The position numbers and the translations under genes are program-made. This document shows positions 17,276-25,623 of a stretch of 39,635 nt of DNA, one piece after another. Under the pieces are notes generated by a model. The model saw only the letters and a list, made by a program, of their open reading frames with translations, did not search any database and had not been told where the DNA came from. Position 1 is the stretch's first letter, and each line of letters opens with the position of its first letter. This DNA is from a virus, in the IMG/VR virus record IMGVR_UViG_3300010885_041816, positions 1 through 39,635 of that record; one strand, written 5' to 3'.

Positions 17276-17755
17276 TTATTCCACGTCGTAAGCAACTTCA
17301 ACGTACACGATGAGTGTGGACGGGATGGTGATCGTGGTCCCGGTGCCGTAGGTAACATACAAGCGGAGCATGTCATCGACAGCCAGCAAAACGGTGTTAC
17401 TGCCATCGGGAGCAGCTAAGGAGATAGCCGCGCTGGTTGCGTTGATTTCGGCGGAAACCGCAGTCAAGGCAACGGCATTTGCACCGGTCACAGCGTCAAC
17501 CTTTTTCAACTGCGCCTTGAAGTCAACGGAGCCAGAACCGCCAAAGCGAAGCTTGCAGGACTCAGGGTGAATGCGAACACCAGCGGTGTTCAACTGCCCC
17601 AAGTCGTAGTAGTCGCCCGTGGCATGAGAGCCGACGATGTTGATCTGAAAGACCGCCGTCCGGCGCTTGCGCGTCAGAGGAGCCTTGGAAGGAGAGAAGG
17701 AAGCGCCAACAGCCGCAAGGATGCCAGCCTGATAAGTCGAGGTCGAGTTAGCCAT
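17276..17755 (-). CDS. Putative head decoration or minor structural protein
   Basis: This is a 159-residue, mostly beta-stranded, Ala/Thr-rich protein (SAEINATSAAISLAAPDG; TTITIPSTLIVYVEVAYDVE at the end). It has no signal, membrane helix or enzyme motif. The segment INIVGSHATGDYYDLGQLN near residue 40 marks the first strands. It sits between the major capsid gene and the gp11-like gene and is bounded by a hairpin terminator on its downstream side. Genes in this slot are often capsid decoration or head-fibre proteins, so the call rests on position. Confidence 0.6.
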   Translation of the reverse strand: MANSTSTYQAGILAAVGASFSPSKAPLTRKRRTAVFQINIVGSHATGDYYDLGQLNTAGVRIHPESCKLRFGGSGSVDFKAQLKKVDAVTGANAVALTAVSAEINATSAAISLAAPDGSNTVLLAVDDMLRLYVTYGTGTTITIPSTLIVYVEVAYDVE

Positions 17756-17823
17756 AAAATTGAAGGGAAGGGAAGTGGATGAACAGGGTTAGAGAAGGGC
17801 GTTTCTCATAGGGTCACGTTAGA

Positions 17824-18771
17824 CTACGGGCTGCGGTCGCAAGGGATGACCTGCACGCGCTCGTCAAAGACGCGGAAGCAACCCCAGTTTGCATAAGCAG
17901 CAACCTGCGTGGCGTGGCGAGATTGCGGCAACACGTCAATCTTCGTTTCAATGTTGCTCGTTGGGCTCGCGCAGAACGCCAGTTTCGAGAAAGCAACACA
18001 GCTGCGGATGTCGGTAGACTGATCGACCTGCAAGCGCTCGCTGTCGATCACAGTGAAGCCGCAAAGCTTGGTTTGCTTGCCATCAAGACGAGCCTCGAAC
18101 CAGTTGAGAACGACCTTTGCCCAGGCTTCATTAGGCGCAGCCTGCGCGGAGAGAAGCATTTGGGTTTCTTCTTCCGAAGACATGGCCAGCATCATCTCTT
18201 CGCGGTCGAAATCCACCTGCGCGGCCTTGAACCGGCGGCGAGCTTCGAGCACTTTCCAAATGTGCATTCCAGAGTTTGGGCCGAGAGGTGATCCGGGCTG
18301 AACGTAGTTCACCGGAATGATGGAACTGGAGGGCAGGTTCTGCGGCGTCACATAAGGCTTAGCTCCACCGAGAGCGGGGGCCGTTGCCTGTGCAACGAAC
18401 AAGTCGTCCTTGAGGCGATTCAGGCCCGCCATCATGTCGGTAATCACGCGGCCCGTAGGCAGAGCGACTTTCGCCAGAAGCTTTTGGTCGCCACGGTCGA
18501 ACTTGACCGGATCGGCTTCGAGGGTGTGCCAGAAGCCAGAGCGGAAGCCTGCGGCGAATTCCTTTGCGTTGGTTTCGCCGAAGCGAGTGTCATTGACGCG
18601 CCAAGTCTGCGTGTCGGCCATGCGCAGAACGTACTGTTGTTCAGTCCATTCAGCGTCAACAGTGGCCGCGCCGTCGAATTTCGATTCAGTCTGTTGAACC
18701 GTGGCGCGGAAGGTGTCTTCAAGTTGTGCCCGAAGCTGGTCGGGAATTGTGTAGGATGTTCCAAAGGACAT
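17824..18771 (-). CDS. Major capsid protein
   Basis: This is a 315-residue protein in the standard slot directly after scaffold and before tail genes. The N-terminal part (DQLRAQLEDTFRATVQQTESKF, then VDAEWTEQQYVLRMADTQTW) and the C-terminal end (ATQVAAYANWGCFRVFDERVQVI) resemble a group of podovirus capsid proteins. The latter is the usual last strand, in which a purified coat gene ends with a Val-rich segment. It is presumed to be HK97-fold. It stands alone transcriptionally: a 187-base gap with a strong hairpin lies upstream and 68 bases lie downstream. No clear Shine-Dalgarno site is seen before its ATG. Confidence 0.85.
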   Translation of the reverse strand: MSFGTSYTIPDQLRAQLEDTFRATVQQTESKFDGAATVDAEWTEQQYVLRMADTQTWRVNDTRFGETNAKEFAAGFRSGFWHTLEADPVKFDRGDQKLLAKVALPTGRVITDMMAGLNRLKDDLFVAQATAPALGGAKPYVTPQNLPSSSIIPVNYVQPGSPLGPNSGMHIWKVLEARRRFKAAQVDFDREEMMLAMSSEEETQMLLSAQAAPNEAWAKVVLNWFEARLDGKQTKLCGFTVIDSERLQVDQSTDIRSCVAFSKLAFCASPTSNIETKIDVLPQSRHATQVAAYANWGCFRVFDERVQVIPCDRSP

Positions 18772-18898
18772 GGGGAAGCGAGGTTGCGCGATTGCGCGGT
18801 GTCGATTCGCTGTGTCATTGGTAAGCCACTACATGCGGGCCAAGACTGAAAGCGGAGCACTCGGAAGGTAAGGGCTTTCGCCGCCTTCACTGGCACAA

Positions 18899-18928
18899 CA
18901 AAGGGGTGAGAACGAGCCCACCCCTTTG
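18899..18928. terminator. Ten-bp hairpin between scaffold and capsid genes
   Basis: There is a perfect 10-bp inverted repeat, CAAAGGGGTG (18899-18908) and CACCCCTTTG (18919-18928), with a ten-base loop. On the minus strand the tail is only TTGT, so termination would be weak; on the plus strand an imperfect T run follows nine bases later. It lies in the 187-base leader of the capsid gene. It could act as a partial terminator or as an mRNA end that protects the capsid message. Nothing else was recognised in that leader. Confidence 0.55.
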
Positions 18929-18958
18929 CAAGAACTTTTTCCGTGAACCGTTCGCAGT

Positions 18959-19843
18959 TTATTTGTACCCCTCTGCCACCTTGGCAACCGCGACCGGATC
19001 GCCCTTATGGAAAGCCTTGTGGAGCGGATTAGCTGGATTGTTCATGATGTCCAACGATTCAGCGCGAGCGCTCGCAGCAGCAGGCATTCCAGCACCTCCC
19101 GCGCCTCGATCTTCGCCCGTAGCCTTTGCCGCCCAGGCGACGAACTCCAAAGCGTCAGCACCCCAGAAGTCAGGATTCTGAGGATCGAACCCGCCGCCCT
19201 TGATGACAGCTTTGATGGACTCAGGAACACCGTTGCGGTTCTCCAAAGACTTTACCGTTTCCAAGGTGCTGGAAATGTTCGGGAATCGCTTGGAGAGCTC
19301 TGCCGTTTCTGCGGCCATCGCTACGGCGTGTTGCTCGCGAGCTGCGGCCACTTGTTTGCCGACGTACTCCACTTGGAAGTCCTGCAAGGCAATCACTTGA
19401 GCCTTTGTGAGCCCGTGCTCTTTGGCAAAGACCGTGAACTCTTTGGCCCGCGCTTCGTCGAAATGTACGCCATCGGGTATCTTCTCAGGTGCCTTGAGTT
19501 CGTAGCCCTCCACATCATCAGGAACGCCAAGAGCCTTGTAGAAGGCTGCGCGTTCTTCCGGCGTTGCGCTTTCGCCGGGGACTTTGATCATGCCTTCCAT
19601 TGGCGCAGCTTTGGCACGCGCGGCGGTCATGTTATCGGTGATGAACTTCACCAATGGGGCCGGGGCCTTGTCCTTCCATGAAGCGAAGTCGGCGAGCGAT
19701 TCGGCACCATCGGAACCTTTCGCAATGACGGATTGATGCCAAGGGACATCGGCAACGCCAGGAGCAGCGCCACCGCCTGTGTTAGGGTCAGTTGCAGCAG
19801 GATCGGCGGCAGGATCGAAAAGAGGAGAGTGATTGTAGAGCAT
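18959..19843 (-). CDS. Head scaffolding protein
   Basis: This is a 294-residue acidic, helical protein. It carries the usual scaffold pattern: a disordered Asp/Pro/Gly/Ala-rich N-terminus (about 8-35), a central ESATPEERAAFYKALGVPDD (about 90-110), then EGYEL and a long helix KEHGLTKAQVIALQDFQVEY. It ends with a short basic C-terminal part (PLHKAFHKGDPVAVAKVAEGYK) expected to contact the capsid protein. It precedes the capsid gene, as in other podoviruses. Upstream of the ATG is an A-rich stretch and no Shine-Dalgarno site. Confidence 0.85.
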   Translation of the reverse strand: MLYNHSPLFDPAADPAATDPNTGGGAAPGVADVPWHQSVIAKGSDGAESLADFASWKDKAPAPLVKFITDNMTAARAKAAPMEGMIKVPGESATPEERAAFYKALGVPDDVEGYELKAPEKIPDGVHFDEARAKEFTVFAKEHGLTKAQVIALQDFQVEYVGKQVAAAREQHAVAMAAETAELSKRFPNISSTLETVKSLENRNGVPESIKAVIKGGGFDPQNPDFWGADALEFVAWAAKATGEDRGAGGAGMPAAASARAESLDIMNNPANPLHKAFHKGDPVAVAKVAEGYK

Positions 19844-19864
19844 AGGAATGGGCGTTTTTGGTGG

Positions 19865-20146
19865 TTAGCTGAGCATGGAGGTAAACGCGCCAACCAAGCG
19901 TGCGCGTTGAGCCTTATTCTTGCCATTGAAGGGACTTCGAGATAGGCCGTTGCGGCAGATTCTCCGTGTTGTGAATGGCAAACGCTCGCGCTTTTTTAGC
20001 GAAAGGTGCCAGTTGTGATTCATGGCCCGCTTGCTGGAATTGACGATGGTGGCCATCCCTGACGTTGAAGATGGCACCGACATTGCTGGCGATGCTGAAA
20101 GAGCGCCGAACATAGCGGCGAGGAGTAGGCTTGAACGTGGTTTCAT
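19865..20146 (-). CDS. Small basic protein with predicted signal peptide
   Basis: This 93-residue protein starts MKPRSSLLLAAMFGALSASPAMS, a good Sec signal with a likely cut near residue 23. The mature part is strongly basic (SLKKRERLPFTTRR) and ends with a short hydrophobic tail. It lies in a 350-base slot between a head-module gene and scaffold, and codon choice resembles that of its neighbours. A secreted protein is odd in a head assembly block; it might act on the envelope late in infection. No family was recognised and the gene call is moderate. Confidence 0.5.
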   Translation of the reverse strand: MKPRSSLLLAAMFGALSASPAMSVPSSTSGMATIVNSSKRAMNHNWHLSLKKRERLPFTTRRICRNGLSRSPFNGKNKAQRARLVGAFTSMLS

Positions 20147-20169
20147 GGTGGCGTTTTTGTGGATTGAAA

Positions 20170-20553
20170 TTACTTCTGGCTAGCCTTCCAGGCGAGCCAC
20201 ACGGGATCTTTGCAGCCCTTCAGCGGGTCTTGCGTTGGCTCGCCAGGGGCCTGGATGGTGACGACAATAGGCGGCTGAACCTGTAACTCTTCAGGAGTCG
20301 GAGGGGCGGTAGGCTGGAGAATTTTCGGCTTTGATTCATGTACCTCTGGCGACAAGTCTTCGGCTTCTGGCTTGCCTTCCAGCGCAAATGAACCGAACAC
20401 GCCGCCCGCCTCCTTGATTGCCTCTTTGATTCGGCCTTTGGTAGCTGGCGCGATGGTCTTTTCATGCGACACAACGCCTTCCGGCGAGACGGTAGCGATG
20501 GGTTCTCCATCCTGGAGAATGAAGCCTTCTTTGAATTCGATCGTGGTAGCCAT
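20170..20553 (-). CDS. Hypothetical head-module protein
   Basis: This is a 127-residue protein. The first 60 residues form beta hairpins and one helix (MATTIEFKEGFILQDGEPIA; KGRIKEAIKEAGGVFGSFAL). The rest is a proline-rich, probably disordered region with PTAPPTPEELQVQPPIV and a short ending DPVWLAWKASQK. The ATG at 20553 lies one base after the stop of the upstream gene (TAATATG), which is why the longer frame to 20613 is not used. It lies between connector and scaffold genes. A minor head role is inferred only from position. Confidence 0.7.
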   Translation of the reverse strand: MATTIEFKEGFILQDGEPIATVSPEGVVSHEKTIAPATKGRIKEAIKEAGGVFGSFALEGKPEAEDLSPEVHESKPKILQPTAPPTPEELQVQPPIVVTIQAPGEPTQDPLKGCKDPVWLAWKASQK

Positions 20554-20554
20554 A

Positions 20555-20824
20555 TTACGGTGTGTTTGGGTTTGGTTCGTGGACGGGAGGCAAAGCGGAT
20601 GTGACGGCCCCAAAGCGCCAAAGGAGCGCTACGACCTCGCGCCGCCCGCGCTCAGTCTGCACGCAATCAAGCGGCATGGGTGAATGGTCGAGAGGATGCG
20701 CAAGAGCGCAGAGAGTGGCCAGCAATCGCTGTCCGGCCTTATCAAAAAAACAGGCCTCACAGTCGGCGGCGAACTCTTCAAGCTTGGCGGGATCGCTCCG
20801 CAGAATGGCTTCTAGTGCTGTCAT
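20555..20824 (-). CDS. Hypothetical 89-residue protein after the connector gene
   Basis: The ATG at 20824 overlaps the stop of the connector gene (ATGA), and the stop is one base from the next ATG. The protein is mostly helical with a cysteine pair (DCEACFFD, about residues 22-29) and a C-terminal PVHEPNPNTP tail. Position and double coupling support a real gene. No motif allows a function to be given. Confidence 0.7.
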   Translation of the reverse strand: MTALEAILRSDPAKLEEFAADCEACFFDKAGQRLLATLCALAHPLDHSPMPLDCVQTERGRREVVALLWRFGAVTSALPPVHEPNPNTP

Positions 20825-22473
20825 GCTGCTTGCGCCCCTTGCTGTTGTTGCGCGGCGCTCATCGCGCCTTCAATGATCTTGGGATTCTTCATGGCCTCGC
20901 GTGCCATTTCCATTTTCTGTTGAGCCTGTTGGGCTTGCTCACGGGCCGCCCGTAGCGCCTTCACAGTATCCTGATCAACGAGGTAATCGGCAGGCACGCC
21001 CTTACCTCTCGCCAGATCGCGGAAAGCCCTGTCAAAGTCCACGTTGTCAAAGACTGGCGACACCTGGGCGACCGGCGAAAACATCTCAAGCATAGATGCG
21101 AACGCCGTCTCCTTGAGCGCCTGCATTGCCAGGGCCATGCGCGAAGTCTGAGCAACTCGCGGATAGGCCAGGGACAAGCGGCCCAATGGATCGCGAAAGA
21201 GCGCTTCTTGGGGAGGCTTTGGGAATTTGCCCGAGCGCCACAAGATCATGAACGTACGCTCCAAAAGTGGATTTATGAATTCCGTGGTGAGCGAGGTATA
21301 CGCCGGGGAGAACCGGCAAAGCTTCTCCGCCTCCAATGCCCGGACGTGCGGGATGTTCAGTTCACCTTGGCGCTGTTGGAACAACTCAAACAAGGAACGG
21401 TTGAACGCTTCGTTGATGGAATGCTCCTTTCGCTCGATCAGCTTGAGCCCGATGTCAAAGCTTCCGCCTGTGGCCCACTCTGTTGGGTACGAGTCGCGAG
21501 ACAGTCCGCCGTAAGTGATACCGCCAGCACGTAGATCAGGCACGCCCTGCAACCCTTGCGGCATTATGATACGCGGATTGACTGTCACCTCTGCCAAGGT
21601 AGACATGAGCATTTCCAAATAGTTCACGCCGCGAATCTCAGCGAGTGCCCGCATTGCTGGTGATGCTCCATAAGGCGAGGACTCGGACCACTTCAAAAAG
21701 CGAATTGCGGTTGATGGGAACTCTTCAAACCCACCATCTGCGACCAGCATCCGGCTTTCCATGTGGATAACCTTGGAACAAAAGGCCATGGAGTTTGGGC
21801 CGCCCGATGTTCGTTGATCGGCTGGCCGTGGGAAGATCGCACGTAGGAAGCGGTGCTTTCGGTTTGGCTCTTTAGCCAGCGTGTTCGTGATCTCAGGAGG
21901 CAGGCGAGCGAACATCTCCGATGCCTGCTTTCCGCTGTACTCGATTTCACGAAACAGCATATCAACCGTTCCCTCTGCATTCTCAGCGATGCAGAATGAT
22001 CCGCTGTCCCATGTGCGGAAGGCCAACGGTTGCGACTGCCCTTGCTCTTGCCAAAGGTTCGCCGTTCCGACTACACACCAGCGCTGCAAGGCAAGATGAG
22101 CATTCGTGTAAAAGTTTGAACTCGACAAAGCTTCGAGCGCAATGGTCGTGCAGCTTTGGAGCCAGTCTTCAAGTGCATCGTTCCCGGCCTGTTGAGGTGC
22201 AGGCTTCCAGCAAAACCAAGGTGTTTCGGCAGGCAGAATCCAGGACATACAACCAGCCGCCAAGACTTGGGAAGCCTCAACGGCTACTGAGTTAAGGAGC
22301 CGTGTTTCCGTTGTGATTTGCTCGGTTGAAGCCGTCGTGCTTTGCGATCCTGTCAAGCCAGTCAGCGACAGGCCACACATGCGCGAGCACTCCCGCCACA
22401 GTCCCAGCATGGGTGACATGTCCGAGCGATAGCGCGTATTGAGATCGATCAGGGCCTGTGGGGTTGTATCCAT
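20821..22473 (-). CDS. Head-to-tail connector / portal (T7 gp8-like)
   Basis: This is a 550-residue protein with the features of podovirus connectors. It begins with a helical N-terminus (LIDLNTRYRSDMSPMLGLWR), followed by a clip/stem region (ETRLLNSVAVEASQVLAAG, about 55-75; WCVVGTANLW near 130), EIRGVNYLEMLMSTLAEVTVNPRI near residue 280, and a Gln/Ala-rich C-terminus (AREQAQQAQQKMEMAREAMK). The dodecameric portal is the site where DNA enters and where the gp11-like adaptor docks. It is followed by two small head genes and the scaffold gene. TerL is upstream, separated by three small genes. Confidence 0.9.
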   Translation of the reverse strand: MDTTPQALIDLNTRYRSDMSPMLGLWRECSRMCGLSLTGLTGSQSTTASTEQITTETRLLNSVAVEASQVLAAGCMSWILPAETPWFCWKPAPQQAGNDALEDWLQSCTTIALEALSSSNFYTNAHLALQRWCVVGTANLWQEQGQSQPLAFRTWDSGSFCIAENAEGTVDMLFREIEYSGKQASEMFARLPPEITNTLAKEPNRKHRFLRAIFPRPADQRTSGGPNSMAFCSKVIHMESRMLVADGGFEEFPSTAIRFLKWSESSPYGASPAMRALAEIRGVNYLEMLMSTLAEVTVNPRIIMPQGLQGVPDLRAGGITYGGLSRDSYPTEWATGGSFDIGLKLIERKEHSINEAFNRSLFELFQQRQGELNIPHVRALEAEKLCRFSPAYTSLTTEFINPLLERTFMILWRSGKFPKPPQEALFRDPLGRLSLAYPRVAQTSRMALAMQALKETAFASMLEMFSPVAQVSPVFDNVDFDRAFRDLARGKGVPADYLVDQDTVKALRAAREQAQQAQQKMEMAREAMKNPKIIEGAMSAAQQQQGAQAA

Positions 22474-22478
22474 TTTGA

Positions 22479-22748
22479 TTACACCGCTGTAACGTTGCCA
22501 CCGCGCCCCACCGCCTGTCGTTGAGCAATGGGAGCCGCTTCAATTCGCTGTTGAGCGCCAGAGGGACCGTTTGAAGTAGTGCCAGAACCGAGCTTCATCG
22601 TGCTGATTTGCTTTAGCATGGCTGAAAGGTCGGAGCTTTGCGGCTCCTGTTGAGTCCCAAAACCAGCGCGGATGAACGGAGCCGACAGCGAGCTGTTGTT
22701 GCTCGCTGCTACGGCGTCTCCGAACTGCTTGAAAGTAGCCTTGCTCAC
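22479..22748 (-). CDS. Hypothetical protein upstream of connector gene
   Basis: This 89-residue, Ser/Gly/Gln-rich, probably disordered protein has one helix (DLSAMLKQISTMKL, about 40-53). The start is a GTG at 22748 that overlaps the stop of the upstream gene (GTGA), and the connector ATG follows five bases after its stop. Small low-complexity proteins in this slot are common in podovirus head modules. No function is assigned. Confidence 0.6.
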   Translation of the reverse strand: MSKATFKQFGDAVAASNNSSLSAPFIRAGFGTQQEPQSSDLSAMLKQISTMKLGSGTTSNGPSGAQQRIEAAPIAQRQAVGRGGNVTAV

Positions 22749-23050
22749 GTAGCTTTAGCCCCTCCGAACGCAGTAGCGCCGCCAAGGGTTTGAGTCCCCG
22801 CCGCTCCCATGGTAGACTGGTAGCTAAATCTTCGGTTTGACTGCCGCGCAACCTCTCGCCGTTGGTCAAGGGTGTTTTGGTCCGTTGTCTGAGGCGCCGC
22901 GGTCGGGTTGATCGTTACAGGCTTCACATTCGCAGCCGCCTGCATTTGCTTCAGTTGCAGAGCCGTAGAGACGGCGAATTGATCGGCGCTTTGTTTCCGT
23001 GCCGCCTTCTGTTCCGCGATTGCCGCGTCATTATTGCCGCCGCCTCCCAT
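22745..23050 (-). CDS. Hypothetical Gly/Gln-rich head-module protein
   Basis: This is a 101-residue protein from the ATG at 23050, beginning MGGGGNNDAA, a common start of small phage head-module proteins. A helical Gln/Lys-rich middle (AAIAEQKAARKQSADQFAV) is followed by a flexible Thr/Pro/Gly tail. A TTG at 23125, overlapping the stop of the previous gene (TTGA), would add 25 residues and cannot be excluded. GGAGG lies 12 bases before the chosen ATG. The function is unknown. Confidence 0.6.
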   Translation of the reverse strand: MGGGGNNDAAIAEQKAARKQSADQFAVSTALQLKQMQAAANVKPVTINPTAAPQTTDQNTLDQRREVARQSNRRFSYQSTMGAAGTQTLGGATAFGGAKAT

Positions 23051-23121
23051 GGTTAGACGAGCCCTCCGTTGATCGTGCTGGAAATCTTCATTCCCAACAA
23101 CGCGGACCACTTCCAGCACTG

Positions 23122-23433
23122 TCAAACGTCTTTTAGACGTGGTACGATGTCAGCGAAAGCGTAAGCCCTCACCTTGCCGCGACGGGCAAAAGCGAGGAAT
23201 GCGAGCGGATGCGGGCAAAGAGCGGCGATTTCCGAAGCCGTGCCCTCTGCGTACCATGCAAACCATGTGTCAATGGCTGGGTCAGTCGAATCAAAGGCCA
23301 ACGGCACCACAGGAGGTCGCAGAGCATAGGCCAAAGGGCAGGCAAAGCCCCAAAGCTTGGCCGTGGGCGTCTCGATGACATAGCCTCTCCGCTCGATCAG
23401 GTCCCGCTCTTCCGGCGTTGGCGTGTAGCTCAT
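23122..23433 (-). CDS. Hypothetical protein coupled to TerL
   Basis: This is a 103-residue protein. The ATG at 23433 overlaps the TGA of the terminase gene (ATGA). It has the layout of small phage proteins that follow terminase: LIERRGYVIETPTAKLWGF, then PAIDTWFAWYAEGTASEIAAL, then ARRGKVRAYAF. The mixed alpha/beta composition with several Trp suggests a folded domain. No catalytic motif is visible, and the role is unknown. Confidence 0.7.
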   Translation of the reverse strand: MSYTPTPEERDLIERRGYVIETPTAKLWGFACPLAYALRPPVVPLAFDSTDPAIDTWFAWYAEGTASEIAALCPHPLAFLAFARRGKVRAYAFADIVPRLKDV

Positions 23434-25049
23434 CCCCTCATCCCCATGATTGCCCGCGCTTGCTGCACCTGCCCACCATGGCGCGAGTGTTTGCTTGCGG
23501 GTTGGTTGTACGGCACCACGATGGATCCTGCTCCGCACACTGCCTCGATCATGCCCAGGGCGTCAGCTTCCCCGAACGTGCGCAGGGCATCGGCAGTGTG
23601 GCCGCAAAGGTCTTTATGAATCAAGCCACGGTCATTCTTTCGGTAGCCCTCCAAGCGCCCAAGGCCGGATGGCTGTTCAACGGCTCCGACTTGCTTGGTT
23701 ACGTCCGTTCGTTTGGCAAACCACATCCGGTTTAGCCGCTTGCGTACCTCGTTGACTCCTACCCACACGTCCGGCGTTCTCGGCACCACATGGACCATGG
23801 ATGAAGGCAGCATTCCAGGCTCGATCATCTGCGTTCGGAAGCTCTTCGCGCTCCCCTTGTCGCGTATGTCGGCATCGTGCGGGATGAATACGGCAGTGAT
23901 TGGTCCAAGCTCCCGGCCCCACTGTCGCACGATTTCCACCGCCCCGACAGCGCCCAAGCCCTCGCCTGAAGACCAGCCATGAACGAGAATATCCATGGGC
24001 ATTTTTTGCACAGCCCAGGCTGCAAGCCCATCTTCCGTGCCAAGGTCGAAGTAGACGCAAAGCGGGTAAGCCGGTTCAACCTCGAAGTCCCGCACGCGGC
24101 CCGCCATCCGAAGGCGTGCAAGCTCTGGATAGATCGCACCGCGCACCATGGCCTTGTCGCATTCGTCAATGAGCGACGGGAACTCTTGAAACATCTTGTC
24201 GCCCTGCTCTCGCTTCTTCACTTCGTACCATGCTTGCTGCTCTGGCGTTGCGTGAATTCCTTGTGCGGCAAGGTCGGCAAAGTACTTTATTACATCGCCG
24301 TCCATCGGCTTCTTGCCGGGGAGCGAGTAATCAGGGTGTCCAAGCCACGGATAAAAATGGAGCCTCCAATCTGCCGCCGTCTCTGGTGTGCTGCCCGACT
24401 TCTTGGCCAGAGTGAACAGCCGAGCACAGGCACCTGTTGCACCAGCTCGCATCGTGGTTTCCACGTCGATGATGTCGTTTGGCAAGACCGAGTTCATGGA
24501 ACCCTGCATGATGGAGTCACCCTTCATCTCGGACTCGTCGCAGATCGGGCCAAACTCCGAAATATGGAGCCGTTCAGGTGTGCGACCAGTGAACGAAGCG
24601 CCAGCCTGAAACGTGCTGCCGTTGCTCCACTCCATCTCCCCGGCGTTGTCTTTGGTGAGTGGGTTTGCTTCGTGGATCAGCACCCACAGCGCAGCAATCA
24701 CAGGGTCGGGGTGCTTTGGCCCATTGTCCCAAGCAAAGCGGAAGATTCCAAGCTTTTCAAAAGCGTCTGGCGCTGATCGGTCGATGATTGCCGCCTTGAA
24801 GTTAGGAGTGAAAGCGCACTCGTCGCCGTTCTCTATGACGATTTCCGTCGAGATACCAAGCTTTCGAGCTTTGGGAACGAAGTTCCGCTTGTGGCGATTC
24901 CTCCGAAAGGCCAACTGCTCAGGCCGTGCCACCAAGGGCACCGCGCAGCCTCCGACAAGGATCAGATACAAGTGGTCGAGACGCCAAGCTCGATCATGTA
25001 ACCTGGACAGCGCCGCCGTCACCTCAGCATCAAGGCTTGCGGCTTCCAT
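23430..25049 (-). CDS. Terminase large subunit
   Basis: This 539-residue packaging motor subunit with ATPase and nuclease domains has a Walker A-type KARKLGIST at about residues 57-67, as in many TerL proteins lacking the classical GxGKT. A Walker B-like HISEFG follows at about 159-165. The C-terminal nuclease domain starts near the acidic motif VYFDLGTEDG at about 330, with HTADALRTFGEA near 490 as the last acidic motif region. The ATG at 25049 is supported by GGGAGG six bases upstream and lies 20 bases inside the TerS gene. Upstream in-frame codons to 25124 overlap TerS further and lack a ribosome site. Confidence 0.92.
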   Translation of the reverse strand: MEAASLDAEVTAALSRLHDRAWRLDHLYLILVGGCAVPLVARPEQLAFRRNRHKRNFVPKARKLGISTEIVIENGDECAFTPNFKAAIIDRSAPDAFEKLGIFRFAWDNGPKHPDPVIAALWVLIHEANPLTKDNAGEMEWSNGSTFQAGASFTGRTPERLHISEFGPICDESEMKGDSIMQGSMNSVLPNDIIDVETTMRAGATGACARLFTLAKKSGSTPETAADWRLHFYPWLGHPDYSLPGKKPMDGDVIKYFADLAAQGIHATPEQQAWYEVKKREQGDKMFQEFPSLIDECDKAMVRGAIYPELARLRMAGRVRDFEVEPAYPLCVYFDLGTEDGLAAWAVQKMPMDILVHGWSSGEGLGAVGAVEIVRQWGRELGPITAVFIPHDADIRDKGSAKSFRTQMIEPGMLPSSMVHVVPRTPDVWVGVNEVRKRLNRMWFAKRTDVTKQVGAVEQPSGLGRLEGYRKNDRGLIHKDLCGHTADALRTFGEADALGMIEAVCGAGSIVVPYNQPASKHSRHGGQVQQARAIMGMRG

Positions 25050-25539
25050 GGGTGGCCTCCCGAATGATCGCCAAGGCATCAGCCAGGGCATCAGCTCCCT
25101 TTTTGCCATTCTCGTCTGCGGCATTCCATCCGCACATGATAGCTATCTGCTTCGCAGATTCCATCTTGGGAACCATCTTGACCTTAATGCGGGTCACGGG
25201 CGGCTTTCCATCCCCACTCTGGATTTCGTCCCGCGTCCACTCTTGGCAGAGCGGGTGGTTCTGGTCGATCTTGCCGACAGGTTTACGTAGGACTTTCAAA
25301 TGCCACCGGAGCAGGTCGGCCTTGGTGAAGTTGAACTCCTTCTTTGCAATCTTGGCTACTGCGCTTCTCAATTCTGCGATCCTTGCGGAAACCTTGGGAA
25401 AGTTTGCGATGCGTGACGCCTCCTCATGAGATGTCTTGGCGCTTCCCTTATCGGAGATATGCGCCCGATAGGCTTCGGCGGCGGAATGTCCGCCTGCTAT
25501 CGCTTGGGCGAATGCTTCGTGTTTGGGGTTGGTGAGCAC
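25030..25539 (-). CDS. Terminase small subunit
   Basis: This is a 169-residue protein with an N-terminal DNA-binding region of the phage small-terminase type (LTNPKHEAFAQAIAGGHSAA, then AYRAHISDKGSAKTSHEEAS, then FPKVSARIAELRSAVAK). A helical and basic C-terminal part follows. It should recognise the packaging site and load TerL, whose gene overlaps its last 20 bases. A GTG at 25539 is taken as the start; TTG codons at 25548 and 25545 are alternatives. It is the first gene after the putative late promoter at 25602-25631. Confidence 0.85.
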   Translation of the reverse strand: MLTNPKHEAFAQAIAGGHSAAEAYRAHISDKGSAKTSHEEASRIANFPKVSARIAELRSAVAKIAKKEFNFTKADLLRWHLKVLRKPVGKIDQNHPLCQEWTRDEIQSGDGKPPVTRIKVKMVPKMESAKQIAIMCGWNAADENGKKGADALADALAIIREATHGSRKP

Positions 25540-25580
25540 TCCCAACAACGCAGACCAGAGCGCCGAAAGTCAACATGGAG

Positions 25581-25623
25581 AATCAAGCTATCGAGCTTTG
25601 TAAAATACAACAACAGCTTGATT
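25581..25623. promoter_or_regulatory. Nested inverted repeats over the late promoter
   Basis: AATCAAGCT (25581-25589) and AGCTTGATT (25615-25623) form a perfect 9-bp inverted repeat 25 bases apart. A second inner pair, AAGCT (25585-25589) and AGCTT (25594-25598), shares the left arm. The outer pair flanks the -10 hexamer and reaches into the promoter spacer. It could be an operator, with two half-sites bound by a looped or dimeric regulator, or two competing hairpins in the 5' leader. No regulator can be assigned. Confidence 0.5.

Noticed and set aside
17792-17807. GAGAA/TTCTC hairpin after the capsid gene as a terminator
   Set aside because: The stem is only five base pairs with no T run on the coding strand.
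2907-25550. AACAACGC motif near 2911, 23097 and 25545 as a shared upstream element
   Set aside because: The three positions differ relative to gene starts and flanking bases do not align well. A short 8-mer three times in 39 kb is weak evidence.
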